Part shown: positions 8,594-18,377 of the stretch, in pieces
How the letters are laid out: each line of letters starts with the position of its first letter
Position numbering within the stretch: the stretch's first letter is position 1
Assembly: GCA_016929235.1 (NCBI GenBank)
Contig: JAFGJD010000002.1
Span: forward strand, 1-55,103
Origin: Candidatus Babeliales bacterium
Lineage (GTDB): Bacteria > Babelota > Babeliae > Babelales > JABCYS01
Direction: 5' to 3'
Length of the DNA stretch: 55,103 nt
Program-made: the position numbers and the translations under genes
Notes under the pieces: model-generated
What the model was told of the DNA's origin: nothing
Seen by the model: the letters and a program-made list of their open reading frames with translations, nothing else
The model's database searches: none

Positions 8594-9022
8594 CTAAATT
8601 TTAGGGAATCCTTTGTTATTCCTGAAAAGTTTAGCATATTGCTGACTTTGTTCAAATCGAGCAAGCATACGGTCAATATCACTCACCGTCACCCCTGCCT
8701 GCCGGGCAACCTCACGCTTACGTGAATTGGTCAATTTTCTATGGTCCATTTGCTCGGCCGGGTCCATCGCTTCAATAATTGCCTTGAAGATCTTCATCTC
8801 CTCTTCACCCCGCTTGATGACCTCAGGCGACAATGCATCCTTGGGAAGCCCGGGCATATACTTAAGCACCTTGCTCAAAGAACCCATCTTGGAGATCATA
8901 TTCATCTGATTTACAAAATCCTTAAGTGTCAGTTTTCCAGACGATGGCTGGTCCAAATGAGGCTGTGGCGGCGTCTCTTGTTTTTTTGTACGTGAAAAAA
9001 TCTTAGAAAGCTTACTAAGCAT
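8594..9022 (-). CDS. Stand-alone SRP54/Ffh M domain (no NG GTPase domain)
   Basis: This gene occupies the usual place of ffh, next to rpsP-trmD-rplS, but the 142-residue product covers only the signal-peptide- and 4.5S-RNA-binding M domain. Matches: LTLKDFVNQMNMISKMGSLS at 31-50, the finger-loop motif MPGLP at 56-60, the AIIEAMDPAE helix, and the RNA-binding helices NSRKREVARQAG with VSDIDRMLARFEQ. The usual GSG of the RNA-binding site is QAG here. A short basic, possibly amphipathic leader (MLSKLSKIFSRTKK) and a proline-rich linker replace the NG domain. Only 151 bases separate it from divergent hflX, so no GTPase domain can be hidden there. ATG 9022 has AAGGA six bases upstream. Confidence 0.85.
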   Translation of the reverse strand: MLSKLSKIFSRTKKQETPPQPHLDQPSSGKLTLKDFVNQMNMISKMGSLSKVLKYMPGLPKDALSPEVIKRGEEEMKIFKAIIEAMDPAEQMDHRKLTNSRKREVARQAGVTVSDIDRMLARFEQSQQYAKLFRNNKGFPKI

Positions 9023-9173
9023 TGCATATCCTTGTATCATTATATCGATTGAATCGTCCGTTCAGTATAAGGAACTTTCTATTCATCAGCAACGCGCTAT
9101 TTTACAGATAAGCCGCAAATGAGTACATTTTCGTAGAAACGGAATAAGACCCCATCGCAAGGTTGATAACCCT

Positions 9174-10283
9174 ATGAGTAAAAAAGCAGAACCGATCAAC
9201 ATTGATAAGCCCAAAGTTCTTCTTGTTGGAATACAAGCTCCTTATAATAAAACAAAGTATATAGATTCATACTTTGCTGAGTTTCTTAATCTTGCAAAAA
9301 CCAATCAACTGGAATGGGTCGATGTTTATTTCACCAAAATCAGATCCATTGACGCAAGTACCTTCCTTACTAAAGGCAAATTAGAAGAGATCACTAAACT
9401 GTGTAATGAGCATAATATAGATCACGTCGTTATCTCAGAACCGCTTACAGCGCAACAGGCACGCAACCTCACAGAATTATTTAGCGCAAAGGTCTTTGAT
9501 CGCACACAATTAATTCTCGAAATTTTTGAAAAGGCTGCGCTATCCGCCGAAGGGAAAATTCAGGTCGAGATCGCATTTCTCCAGTACCAAAAATCACGAC
9601 TTGCAGGCCATGGAATCCATATGTCTCAACAGGCTGGTGGGATTGGAACGAGGGGTCTTGGTGAAACCGCTAAAGAGAAAGAATCACGTCATATTGAAGA
9701 ACATATTTTAAAACTAAAAAAGAAATTGCATCAGCTCGAACTGACAAGAGAAACACAACGCAAACAAAGATTGGCAAACCGAATCCCAAACATCTGCCTA
9801 ATCGGATATACCAACGCAGGCAAATCAACCATTCTGAATGCGCTCACCAAGAGCCATGTTCTAGCTGAAGACAAGCTCTTTGCAACTCTTGATACCACAA
9901 CTCGTGAGCTCTTCATCAATGGTGTAAAAAAAGGTGTTATCTCAGATACCGTTGGTTTCATACAACAGCTTCCCACTCGATTGATCGAGGCATTTAAGTC
10001 AACGCTCTCAGAACTTCAATATGCAGATCTTCTTCTCCATGTCATTGATCTCTCAGATCTAAATTGGGAATCACATATCAAGATCGTACACGACATACTC
10101 AATGACCTTAATGTACATAAAGATATTCTGTACGTCTTTAATAAGGTAGATAAAACAGAAGATCTAGAAGCACTGAAACCGGCTCTCAATCCTTATCGTC
10201 CTCAGGTGCTTGTCTCCGCATCAAGCAAGGATGGGCTCGCGGCACTCAAAACATATCTTTCATTTTGGACGCCAGAGCGCTAG
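9174..10283 (+). CDS. hflX: GTPase HflX
   Basis: HflX is a ribosome-binding GTPase that splits stalled or stress-damaged 70S ribosomes. The 369-residue product has the N-terminal HflX domain, the glycine-rich linker (GGIGTRGLGET at about 155-165), a coiled region, and a complete G domain: P-loop GYTNAGKST at 211-219, G3 motif DTVGF near 257, NKVD near 325, and a G5-like SASSKDG. The start follows AAGGTT. It diverges from the Ffh M-domain gene. Confidence 0.95.
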   Translation: MSKKAEPINIDKPKVLLVGIQAPYNKTKYIDSYFAEFLNLAKTNQLEWVDVYFTKIRSIDASTFLTKGKLEEITKLCNEHNIDHVVISEPLTAQQARNLTELFSAKVFDRTQLILEIFEKAALSAEGKIQVEIAFLQYQKSRLAGHGIHMSQQAGGIGTRGLGETAKEKESRHIEEHILKLKKKLHQLELTRETQRKQRLANRIPNICLIGYTNAGKSTILNALTKSHVLAEDKLFATLDTTTRELFINGVKKGVISDTVGFIQQLPTRLIEAFKSTLSELQYADLLLHVIDLSDLNWESHIKIVHDILNDLNVHKDILYVFNKVDKTEDLEALKPALNPYRPQVLVSASSKDGLAALKTYLSFWTPER

Positions 10284-10313
10284 TACAACATATGCGACCC
10301 CCTTGTTAAAAAG

Positions 10314-10344
10314 CTGTTTTACTCATAGGCTAAGAGCAAAACAG
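10314..10344. repeat. Imperfect inverted repeat after hflX
   Basis: CTGTTTTACTC and GAGCAAAACAG pair with one mismatch around a nine-base loop. There is no T tract, so it is not a standard terminator. It lies in the gap between hflX and the NfeD-like gene and may be an operator or a weak RNA hairpin. Confidence 0.35.
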
Positions 10345-10366
10345 ACGCATCTTCAAGGAGCTTGTC

Positions 10367-11737
10367 ATGCTACACCAAATCATCATTCTCCTCACACCTC
10401 TTAAAATATACGCATGGCTTATTACCGCGCTTGCGTTCATGGTTGCTGAGCTTACAACTCCAGGTCTCTTTTTCTTTCTCGCATTCGGCGCCGGATCATG
10501 CATTGGTGCACTCTTGACATGGCATGGATCCCCATTCACTACCCAAGCATCAGGTGCGCTCATCAGCTCACTGATCAGTGTATGGATCCTGCGAAAACTG
10601 TTTGCGCAACATATCAGTGCCAAGCAGCATGTGCGAACAAATTATGAGGCTCTATCCGGCCAAACTGGAATTGTTACCAAAACAATCCAACCGCATCAAA
10701 GTGGATTAGTTAAAACAAAAGGTGAAGTATGGCCAGCAAAATCAGAAACCAACGACTCCATTGCGTCGGAAACCATCGTCTCCGTTTCTCGTATTGTAGG
10801 AAATCATATTATTGTTAAGCCATTGCTACTTCTTTTTGCATGTTCTTCGCTAGGCTCATTACAAGGCGTCGTTACAGACTATTTTACTAAACCCGATGGT
10901 GAGATAATGACTGATGATGAAGTAATAGAAGCATGCTGCAATCCGTCCTATCACCTGCATCATCCAATAAGTCGCATAGAGCGCCTTGCTGAAGCAGATC
11001 GCAACTGGGCGAATCGCCACTACAACGGAGCCACATGCTACTTCTTTACAACTTCAGGTACAAGAGTAAGAGAAGGCGAATTTGATTTTCAAACAACAAT
11101 GGAAGAAATAGATGCTCCTGGTATTGCTGATACATTATTTTTGAGACCTTTTGATGGATTGTCTAATACGCTATACAGGAATGAGGAGGTAGGCAATATG
11201 GTAGCTTCCCAGGATGCTGCGAACTGTATCCCATACATAAAAGCGATATGCGCCATGCGATCAAGAAGTGCAGTATCTCCTACTAATTCTGACGATAGAA
11301 TTGCCAAAGTGAAGGGAAAGAGTGTCACATTAGCCAAAGATTGCCCAGCAGGGACAGATTACCAAGTAGATGCACATTTGGTAGATTTTTCAAACTGGAT
11401 TGCGCTTTCTGAACGGTTTAAATTTGCTGCCGCACATGGTTGCATTACACAAAGATTCCAATTCTCCCCCCTGGAGCATAACTACGAGCTAATGAATCCA
11501 GAATTATACCCTCGCCTTTCTGCTGAAGACTTTAAGAAGGAAATCTATGCCAAAGTTCTTCATAGACGGATAAAAAGAATTGGAATTACAACTTTGATAG
11601 CACTAGCAGCCGCATATGGTTTTAAAAAATTATATACCGCTATATTCACACGCAAGCCAGGGGCTGCTCAAAAACTTGCCGAAAATAAGACTCAATCATC
11701 TCATGAACATAAATGTACTTCAGAGGAGCTATTATGA
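10367..11737 (+). CDS. NfeD-like membrane protein fused to an unknown extracytoplasmic domain
   Basis: Residues 1 to about 152 are a short-form NfeD: two to three membrane helices, then the C-terminal OB-fold-like domain (TGIV...GEVWPA...VSVSRIVGNHIIVKP). NfeD proteins act beside stomatin-type SPFH proteins in membrane quality control. The reading frame then runs on for about 300 residues with a short hydrophobic, signal-like stretch (LLLLFACSSLGSL, 153-165), a soluble region with seven or so cysteines that I cannot assign, and a second membrane helix near 407-427. An in-frame TTG at 10823 falls exactly at the junction. The stop overlaps the start of the slipin gene (ATGA). Confidence 0.75.
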   Translation: MLHQIIILLTPLKIYAWLITALAFMVAELTTPGLFFFLAFGAGSCIGALLTWHGSPFTTQASGALISSLISVWILRKLFAQHISAKQHVRTNYEALSGQTGIVTKTIQPHQSGLVKTKGEVWPAKSETNDSIASETIVSVSRIVGNHIIVKPLLLLFACSSLGSLQGVVTDYFTKPDGEIMTDDEVIEACCNPSYHLHHPISRIERLAEADRNWANRHYNGATCYFFTTSGTRVREGEFDFQTTMEEIDAPGIADTLFLRPFDGLSNTLYRNEEVGNMVASQDAANCIPYIKAICAMRSRSAVSPTNSDDRIAKVKGKSVTLAKDCPAGTDYQVDAHLVDFSNWIALSERFKFAAAHGCITQRFQFSPLEHNYELMNPELYPRLSAEDFKKEIYAKVLHRRIKRIGITTLIALAAAYGFKKLYTAIFTRKPGAAQKLAENKTQSSHEHKCTSEELL

Positions 11738-12693
11738 TCGTCGAAGGATTCATCATCTTTTTTATATGCCTCGTATTGTTTGTTATGCTCACGATTTCGC
11801 GTGCAACCTATCTGGTCCAACAATCTGAGGTCATAGTCGTTGAGCGTCTCGGGAGATTTCATTCTCTATTAACGCCCGGGCTTCATTTTGTCGTACCATT
11901 CATTGATCTACCACGTTCAACAATGTGGACCATGATCAAGCCAACATCGGACAATCACTGGTACCGCTATTATAAAAACGTATCGCGCATTGATCTTCGT
12001 GAAGCTGTGTACGACTTTCCAAAACAAAACGTAATTACCAAAGATAACGTTACAATGGAAATCAACGCACTGCTCTACTATCAAATCACTGATCCCAAGT
12101 GTGCAATGTATGAAGTACAAGATCTTCCTCTTGCTATCGAACAACTTACACAAACAACCTTACGTGACGTGATTGGTTCAATGGACCTTGATGAGACACT
12201 ATCATCACGGAGCCAAATCAATGAACGACTTCGCATCATCCTTGATGAAGCAACCGATAAATGGGGGGTACGGATCAACCGTGTTGAACTTAAAGATGTA
12301 AACCCACCACACGAGATCCGTATTGCGATGGAAAAGCAGATGAAAGCAGAACGCGATCGTCGTGCATTAATTCTTGAAGCTGAAGGCGCAAAGCGCGCCG
12401 CCATCCTGGAAGCAGAAGGCTACAAAGAAGCTAAGATCACACACGCCGAAGGTGACGCTCAGGCACGGCTCAATCAGGTCCATGCAGAATCGGAATCACT
12501 CAAGGTACTTCGCAATGTTCTTCCCGAAAATGCAGATCCAACTGCATACCTCATCGCATTGAATTATATCAAGGCGTTACCTGAAATGATGAAGGGGAAG
12601 GATGACAAGATGATCATTGTTCCGTATGAAGCAAGTTCTTTAGTAGGATCACTTGCAACCATCAAAGAGCTGTTTGATAAAACAAAAAAATAA
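11734..12693 (+). CDS. Slipin / stomatin-family SPFH-domain protein
   Basis: Membrane-anchored scaffold of the stomatin/prohibitin group, 319 residues from ATG 11734. It has one N-terminal membrane helix (about 4-25), the SPFH (band 7) domain starting at YLVQQSEVIVVERLGRF, the motif EINALLYYQITDP, and the alanine- and glutamate-rich coiled coil (LEAEGAKRAAILEAEGYKEAKI) near 210-245. The pairing with an NfeD gene directly upstream is typical. ATG 11734 overlaps the NfeD stop by four bases, with GAGGAG five bases before it, so the two are translationally coupled; an ATG 21 bases upstream in frame is less likely. Confidence 0.93.
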   Translation: MIVEGFIIFFICLVLFVMLTISRATYLVQQSEVIVVERLGRFHSLLTPGLHFVVPFIDLPRSTMWTMIKPTSDNHWYRYYKNVSRIDLREAVYDFPKQNVITKDNVTMEINALLYYQITDPKCAMYEVQDLPLAIEQLTQTTLRDVIGSMDLDETLSSRSQINERLRIILDEATDKWGVRINRVELKDVNPPHEIRIAMEKQMKAERDRRALILEAEGAKRAAILEAEGYKEAKITHAEGDAQARLNQVHAESESLKVLRNVLPENADPTAYLIALNYIKALPEMMKGKDDKMIIVPYEASSLVGSLATIKELFDKTKK

Positions 12694-12715
12694 ACATACA
12701 GTCATGATATAATAG

Positions 12716-12747
12716 AGGCCGGAGTGAAACATCCGGCCTTCTTTTTG
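12716..12747 (+). terminator. Rho-independent terminator
   Basis: Perfect eight-base-pair stem AGGCCGGA / TCCGGCCT with an eight-base loop, followed by TCTTTTTG. It closes the hflX-NfeD-slipin transcript. Confidence 0.9.
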
Positions 12748-12753
12748 TACAAC

Positions 12754-12782
12754 TTACGATTCTAATCTACTTTTGCTACAGT
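12754..12782 (+). promoter_or_regulatory. Putative promoter of the UvrD-like helicase gene
   Basis: TTACGA at 12754-12759 and TACAGT at 12777-12782, spaced by 17 bases, immediately follow the terminator and precede the ATG at 12811 by 28 bases. Confidence 0.45.
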
Positions 12783-12810
12783 AGAAGCTCACATTCTACA
12801 AAGGTCTTGT

Positions 12811-15063
12811 ATGTCAGTTTCATTTCACGAGTTTTTTCAAACGCAGCTTAATCAAGCACAACAGAAAGCTGTAAATCATACTAAAGGTTCGCTACTAGTG
12901 ACTGCTGGAGCAGGCTCTGGGAAAACACGTATTATCACCGCACGTATCGTCAATCTCATTATGAACGAACACATACACCCAACAGCAATTGTTGCGCTAA
13001 CATTCACTAATAAAGCTGCACGAGAAATGCAAGAACGAATCACTAACTTTCTTGGGAAGCTCCCATTTATGCCATTTATTGGCACGTTCCATTCATATTG
13101 TTTGTACCTACTCAAGCGCAATGCAAAGCTTCTTCCATACGAAACATTCTCAATTATGGACGCAGACGACCAACACAAATTGTTGAGCAAATTGATCAAA
13201 CGATACTCGCTTGGAAAACAAACAACAGCAAGAAAACTCGCCTACCATATTTCAACATATAAAAATTCATCTCATTACGAAGGCAACGATCCACAAACAA
13301 AAATCGAACCCCTTGTCAGCCAGGTTTATCAAGCATATGAACACGAAAAAGAACTCAGTAAATGTTTTGACTTTGACGACTTATTACTAGAAACACTCAA
13401 ACTATTTCGTAAAAATCCGGCACTGAAAAAAGAACATCATACATTCATACGACATATCCTGGTCGACGAATACCAAGACACAAATATTGTGCAACACCAA
13501 TTGTTAAAACATATGGTCTTGCAAGGAACCAAAAAAATGGCAATCGATTCGTTGTGCGTTGTGGGCGATGAAGATCAATCTATTTATTCATGGCGAGGTG
13601 CTACCATAGCTAACATCATGAACTTCAAAATAGATTTTCCCGATGTAACCACAATCACAATTGAACAAAATTATCGCTCGGTACAATCAATTTTACATGT
13701 CGCGAATAAAGTTATTGAACATAACGAGCAACGCAATCCAAAAACGCTCTGGTCCGAACGAACTGGACGACAACGTGTATACCGCATTACCTGTGTTTCT
13801 GGTTATCAAGAAGCAGAAGCAATTGCACAATGCGCAAAAGCGTTAATAAGAGTCAATAAATTACGATCATCCGCTGTCCTCTATCGAGCGCACCATCAGT
13901 CGCGGATTATCGAAGAAGCATTATTGCGCCATACCATCCCATATAAGATCATTGGCGGCATTCAATTTTATGAACGTGCAGAAATCAAAGACTTACTTGC
14001 ATACCTACGTTTAATCGTTAACCCGTTCGATCGTATTGCAGCATCACGCATTATCAACACACCAGCGCGGGGATTAGGCGATAAGTTTCAAGAACAATTG
14101 TTTCAACTATGGACAAAAGATCCATTCAGTACACTCACCGACATTTGTACAAAAATGTGCGAAGAAGATGTAGTAACCGGAATAAAACAACAGAGTGTAA
14201 AAGCATTCATACAATGCTTTACTAACATTCAATCGACCGACAGCCCAACCATTGCACTAGAACGAATCATAGAAAAAACTGAATACTTTGCATATCTCAA
14301 AAGAAGTTATGAGCCGCAAGATGCACAAGCAAAAAGCGACAACGTTAAGGAACTATTACAAGCAGTACAATATGCAGAAAAACAAGGCACCAAATCTCTG
14401 AGTGCATTCCTTGATGAAATCGCACTCATGCAAGAAAAGATGCATGACAAAGATACAGATCATGAGCATATACAACTCATGACACTGCATGCCGCCAAAG
14501 GCCTTGAGTTTGATACTGTTATACTCGTAGGCCTTGAAGAAGGACTCTTACCAAGCAGCCGCTCTTTGATGGAAGCACAGAATGCAGAAGAAGAATGTCG
14601 CTTGTTTTATGTTGGTATTACACGCGCACGTGAGCGATTATTACTCGCCAAGGCACGATTCCGACATACATTTGGCAGTATGGAACACCAATCTTCATCA
14701 CGATTCTTAGATCATCTTTCTGATACCCTTGCACCACATGAAGATTTATCCTACGCAAAAGAACCACAAATCGAAGGATTCTTTGCTGAATGGTTGCATG
14801 CACCATTACCTGGACCAGAACGTTCCCCAGTAATCACCTTTACCAATACGTTTTCAGAATTCATTCCTGCACATCTCAAACAAGAGACACGCAAAAAAAT
14901 ACATACGACTGGTTGGAAAAAACATGCACCAGTCAAACATCCCAAGTTCGGAGTAGGCATCGTAAAAGAAGTTGAAAAAAAAGGAAACAACAAAACATAT
15001 ATCACTGCTAGCTTCAAAAGTGGTATTAAAAAGATCGACGCTAAATTCTTATTACCACTCTAG
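12811..15063 (+). CDS. pcrA: UvrD/PcrA-type ATP-dependent DNA helicase
   Basis: Superfamily 1A 3'-5' helicase of replication restart and nucleotide-excision repair. The 750-residue protein has all core motifs: Walker A AGAGSGKT at 32-39, GTFHSYCLYLL, DEYQDTN (Walker B), GDEDQSIYSWRGA, QNYRS, TLHAAKGLEFDTV, and FYVGITRARERLLL. The C-terminal small domain with FGVGIVKEVEKKG is the UvrD/PcrA tail that binds RNA polymerase in other bacteria. It could equally be named uvrD or rep; the tail favours PcrA/UvrD. Confidence 0.93.
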   Translation: MSVSFHEFFQTQLNQAQQKAVNHTKGSLLVTAGAGSGKTRIITARIVNLIMNEHIHPTAIVALTFTNKAAREMQERITNFLGKLPFMPFIGTFHSYCLYLLKRNAKLLPYETFSIMDADDQHKLLSKLIKRYSLGKQTTARKLAYHISTYKNSSHYEGNDPQTKIEPLVSQVYQAYEHEKELSKCFDFDDLLLETLKLFRKNPALKKEHHTFIRHILVDEYQDTNIVQHQLLKHMVLQGTKKMAIDSLCVVGDEDQSIYSWRGATIANIMNFKIDFPDVTTITIEQNYRSVQSILHVANKVIEHNEQRNPKTLWSERTGRQRVYRITCVSGYQEAEAIAQCAKALIRVNKLRSSAVLYRAHHQSRIIEEALLRHTIPYKIIGGIQFYERAEIKDLLAYLRLIVNPFDRIAASRIINTPARGLGDKFQEQLFQLWTKDPFSTLTDICTKMCEEDVVTGIKQQSVKAFIQCFTNIQSTDSPTIALERIIEKTEYFAYLKRSYEPQDAQAKSDNVKELLQAVQYAEKQGTKSLSAFLDEIALMQEKMHDKDTDHEHIQLMTLHAAKGLEFDTVILVGLEEGLLPSSRSLMEAQNAEEECRLFYVGITRARERLLLAKARFRHTFGSMEHQSSSRFLDHLSDTLAPHEDLSYAKEPQIEGFFAEWLHAPLPGPERSPVITFTNTFSEFIPAHLKQETRKKIHTTGWKKHAPVKHPKFGVGIVKEVEKKGNNKTYITASFKSGIKKIDAKFLLPL

Positions 15064-15073
15064 CGATGAAGCA

Positions 15074-15655
15074 TTATGCAGCATTAAGCATTTCCAGGAT
15101 ATCGGTCTGGTTATATTCAAACGCATAATCTCTAGCTGTTTTGCCAGCATTATCCGTTGCATCAATATCCGCACCGTTTTCTAATAAAATCCTAACTATC
15201 GCTATATTTCCATATAACGATGCAATCATTAACGCAGTAATACCGTCTGCGCGGTCCTTCGTTTTTACATTAGCTCCATTGGCAATCAGTAGTATCGCAA
15301 TATCATCAAATCCTCGCCAGGCTGCATACATAAGAGGCGTTAATCCCTTATCATTATCTTGTTCATTCAGACGAGCGCCCTTGCTAATAAGCTCTTGAGT
15401 AATATCAGCGTGACCTTCAGAACAGGCATACATCAACTGAGTGAGCCCAAATACTTGATCCTTGAACTGTATATCTGCACCCTGAGATAATGCTCCTTGA
15501 ACCCCAGCAAGATCTCCGTTATAAGCTGCTTCAATGAGTTGAATATTTACATTCTCATCGGCATGCGCTGGCATCTTGTACCAGAACAATATACTCATCA
15601 ACCCGATTATACTTGCTACCGTTACACTCAACACGGAGCGTTTCATATGCTTCAT
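15074..15655 (-). CDS. Secreted ankyrin-repeat protein
   Basis: 193 residues. A signal peptide (MKHMKRSVLSVTVASIIGL..., cleavage likely after PAHA near residue 32) is followed by about four to five ankyrin repeats, seen as NGDLAGVQGALSQGADI, GLTQLMYACSEGHADI, GLTPLMYAAWRGFDDIAILL, GITALMIASLYGNIAIVRIL and the final GADIDATDNAGKTARDYA. Ankyrin repeats bind proteins, and secreted forms are common in amoeba-associated bacteria, so a host target is possible but unproven. It ends ten bases from the convergent helicase gene. AGAGGA precedes the ATG at 15655. Confidence 0.88.
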   Translation of the reverse strand: MKHMKRSVLSVTVASIIGLMSILFWYKMPAHADENVNIQLIEAAYNGDLAGVQGALSQGADIQFKDQVFGLTQLMYACSEGHADITQELISKGARLNEQDNDKGLTPLMYAAWRGFDDIAILLIANGANVKTKDRADGITALMIASLYGNIAIVRILLENGADIDATDNAGKTARDYAFEYNQTDILEMLNAA

Positions 15656-15670
15656 ATCATCCTCTCTAGA

Positions 15671-16246
15671 TCACGCTGCCAATGGGAGATGCACCTCATG
15701 CTTACGACCGTCCTTACTCCCTTGTACTGATATTTTCACGGCCAACGGCTTGCCTCTAAACATTAATTTATTTTGATCGGCTATCATAGCGTCGATATCT
15801 GCCTGTTCATCAAAAATGAGATCTCTATCAAGGACAATACCATTACTCAACTGCACGTTTCGACCTGGAACAAGATAATATCCCTTGCGTGTTTTGATAA
15901 TGCGGTATACTTCACCCTGTACCGTTGGATTATCATCCACGTACGGACCTTCCCATTTATCTGGGTATGCCAAGTTCATGGATCCAACTTCCGAACTCAC
16001 AAACATTTGTACCGTAAGAAAATCTACAAAATTTTCTTGGTGATCGAATCCAAGAATCTTACATGAGTCATCAATTCTTTTGAAAATGGTTTGAAGCTGT
16101 TGCATGTCACTAGCAACCAGCTCATCGCTGAAACTTTTTGCATTTGACAAAAGCACTTTTACCGATACCACAAGAATCATGCTAAATAAAACAATAATCA
16201 GCAATTGAAAAAGATGCTTGCGTAAAAATTCTAACACTCCGTTCAT
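15671..16246 (-). CDS. Membrane-anchored unknown protein
   Basis: 191 residues, family not recognised. One N-terminal membrane helix (LFQLLIIVLFSMILVVSVKVLL, shown as about residues 12-33) is followed by a short helical region and a beta-rich extracytoplasmic domain with PDKWEGPYVDDNP and KGYYLVPG. The plan (hydrophobic N-helix, helix, small beta domain with W-G-P-Y) recalls pseudopilins, but the N-terminus lacks the prepilin cleavage motif G-F-T-L-x-E. GGGGAG precedes the ATG. It lies 15 bases upstream of the ankyrin gene and is probably cotranscribed with it. Confidence 0.65.
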   Translation of the reverse strand: MNGVLEFLRKHLFQLLIIVLFSMILVVSVKVLLSNAKSFSDELVASDMQQLQTIFKRIDDSCKILGFDHQENFVDFLTVQMFVSSEVGSMNLAYPDKWEGPYVDDNPTVQGEVYRIIKTRKGYYLVPGRNVQLSNGIVLDRDLIFDEQADIDAMIADQNKLMFRGKPLAVKISVQGSKDGRKHEVHLPLAA

Positions 16247-16394
16247 ACTAACTCCCCTGTTTCGTATTACTTAATAAAAAGCTTAGCATGCTCCATAAAC
16301 GAAAGAGAAGGTTTCACTGATTGCTAAAGCTATCTTTTTGAACATAAGCGCATCATAAGTAGCAACATTGATAAGAGCATATCCCCGTAAGATC

Positions 16395-17405
<1,011 letters not shown>

Positions 17406-17522
17406 CTAGAAACAACTCTGTATCATCTCAAAATACTAGATCTACCATACCGAAATTGGCATAAGATGTCTTGACTTTTGAACGCACCCTACACCATGCT
17501 GGCAAAAAAAGGAGTCCTCTCT

Positions 17523-18377
17523 ATGAATCTGATTACCTGGATCCAAAACGCATTTATCAAATACTGGTATCTGATCGGTTGGCGTCATACATTAGAGATC
17601 ATCTTCTTTTCAGCGTTATTCTATTATCTCTCGGTATGGCTCAAACAAGATAAGAAGAACAACCTGCTTCCCGTGTTTTATGCATATTGCATACTTGCCT
17701 TTATTAGTTATGCTCTGGATCTTAGTTCCATATCACAGTTCTTGTTTATGTTTGCTCCCGTCACAATAATGCTATTTATTACGATGCATCAAAATACCTT
17801 ACAAAAAAACTATGTTACCGCCCGCAATCAAAGTTATGATTTATCGTCTGATTGGGTTGACGAACTCCTTAGAGCAACTCTGAGTGCTGTCAACAATCAC
17901 ACTCCTATCACGTGTTTAATAGAATCTGAAGATGCGCTTGATTCGCTTGTAAATTCAAATATTCACTTTGCAGCACCACTACAAAAAGAACTACTTGATA
18001 TTGTCATGACAAGCTCTTCTTTCGATTCTGAAAAGATGATCTGGGTAACCAATTTAGGAAATTTAAAAGCAATTAATACATCATGGACAGGAACATTTGA
18101 TACGGTCTGGGTAGAGAAAGCACTACATACCGACGCCGCATGGAAACAAGATGCACTACTGCTGACAAGTAAAAGCGATGCAACAGTCTGGCATATCGAT
18201 CCAAAATCGAGAACGTTTACCATTATACGAAACAGCACAGTCTATACTGATATTCCAATCCATGAATTTAAATCCCAGCTGGTCAAGCACTTATACGATA
18301 ACTCTGTAAAAAAGAATGAAGGAGTCTACCATCATGAACCGGTACAAAAAAATCGCGAACAACAACCTTCCGCTTAA
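17523..18377 (+). CDS. cdaA: CdaA-like protein with degenerate diadenylate cyclase domain
   Basis: By gene order (cdaA-cdaR-glmM) and fold this is the membrane diadenylate cyclase that makes c-di-AMP. The 284-residue product has three N-terminal membrane helices (about 22-40, 49-66, 70-88) and a region aligning with the DAC domain. The catalytic motifs are missing: the DGA position reads FDSEK (167-171), and the RHR region reads TVWVEKAL (194-201). The product is therefore probably inactive and may only be structural or regulatory. I chose ATG 17523 because AAGGAG lies eight bases upstream; an in-frame ATG at 17478 lacks one. Confidence 0.8.
   Translation: MNLITWIQNAFIKYWYLIGWRHTLEIIFFSALFYYLSVWLKQDKKNNLLPVFYAYCILAFISYALDLSSISQFLFMFAPVTIMLFITMHQNTLQKNYVTARNQSYDLSSDWVDELLRATLSAVNNHTPITCLIESEDALDSLVNSNIHFAAPLQKELLDIVMTSSSFDSEKMIWVTNLGNLKAINTSWTGTFDTVWVEKALHTDAAWKQDALLLTSKSDATVWHIDPKSRTFTIIRNSTVYTDIPIHEFKSQLVKHLYDNSVKKNEGVYHHEPVQKNREQQPSA

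Noticed and set aside
9023-9173. Hidden NG domain of Ffh
   Set aside because: The gap to hflX is only 151 bases; the GTPase domain needs about 300 residues.
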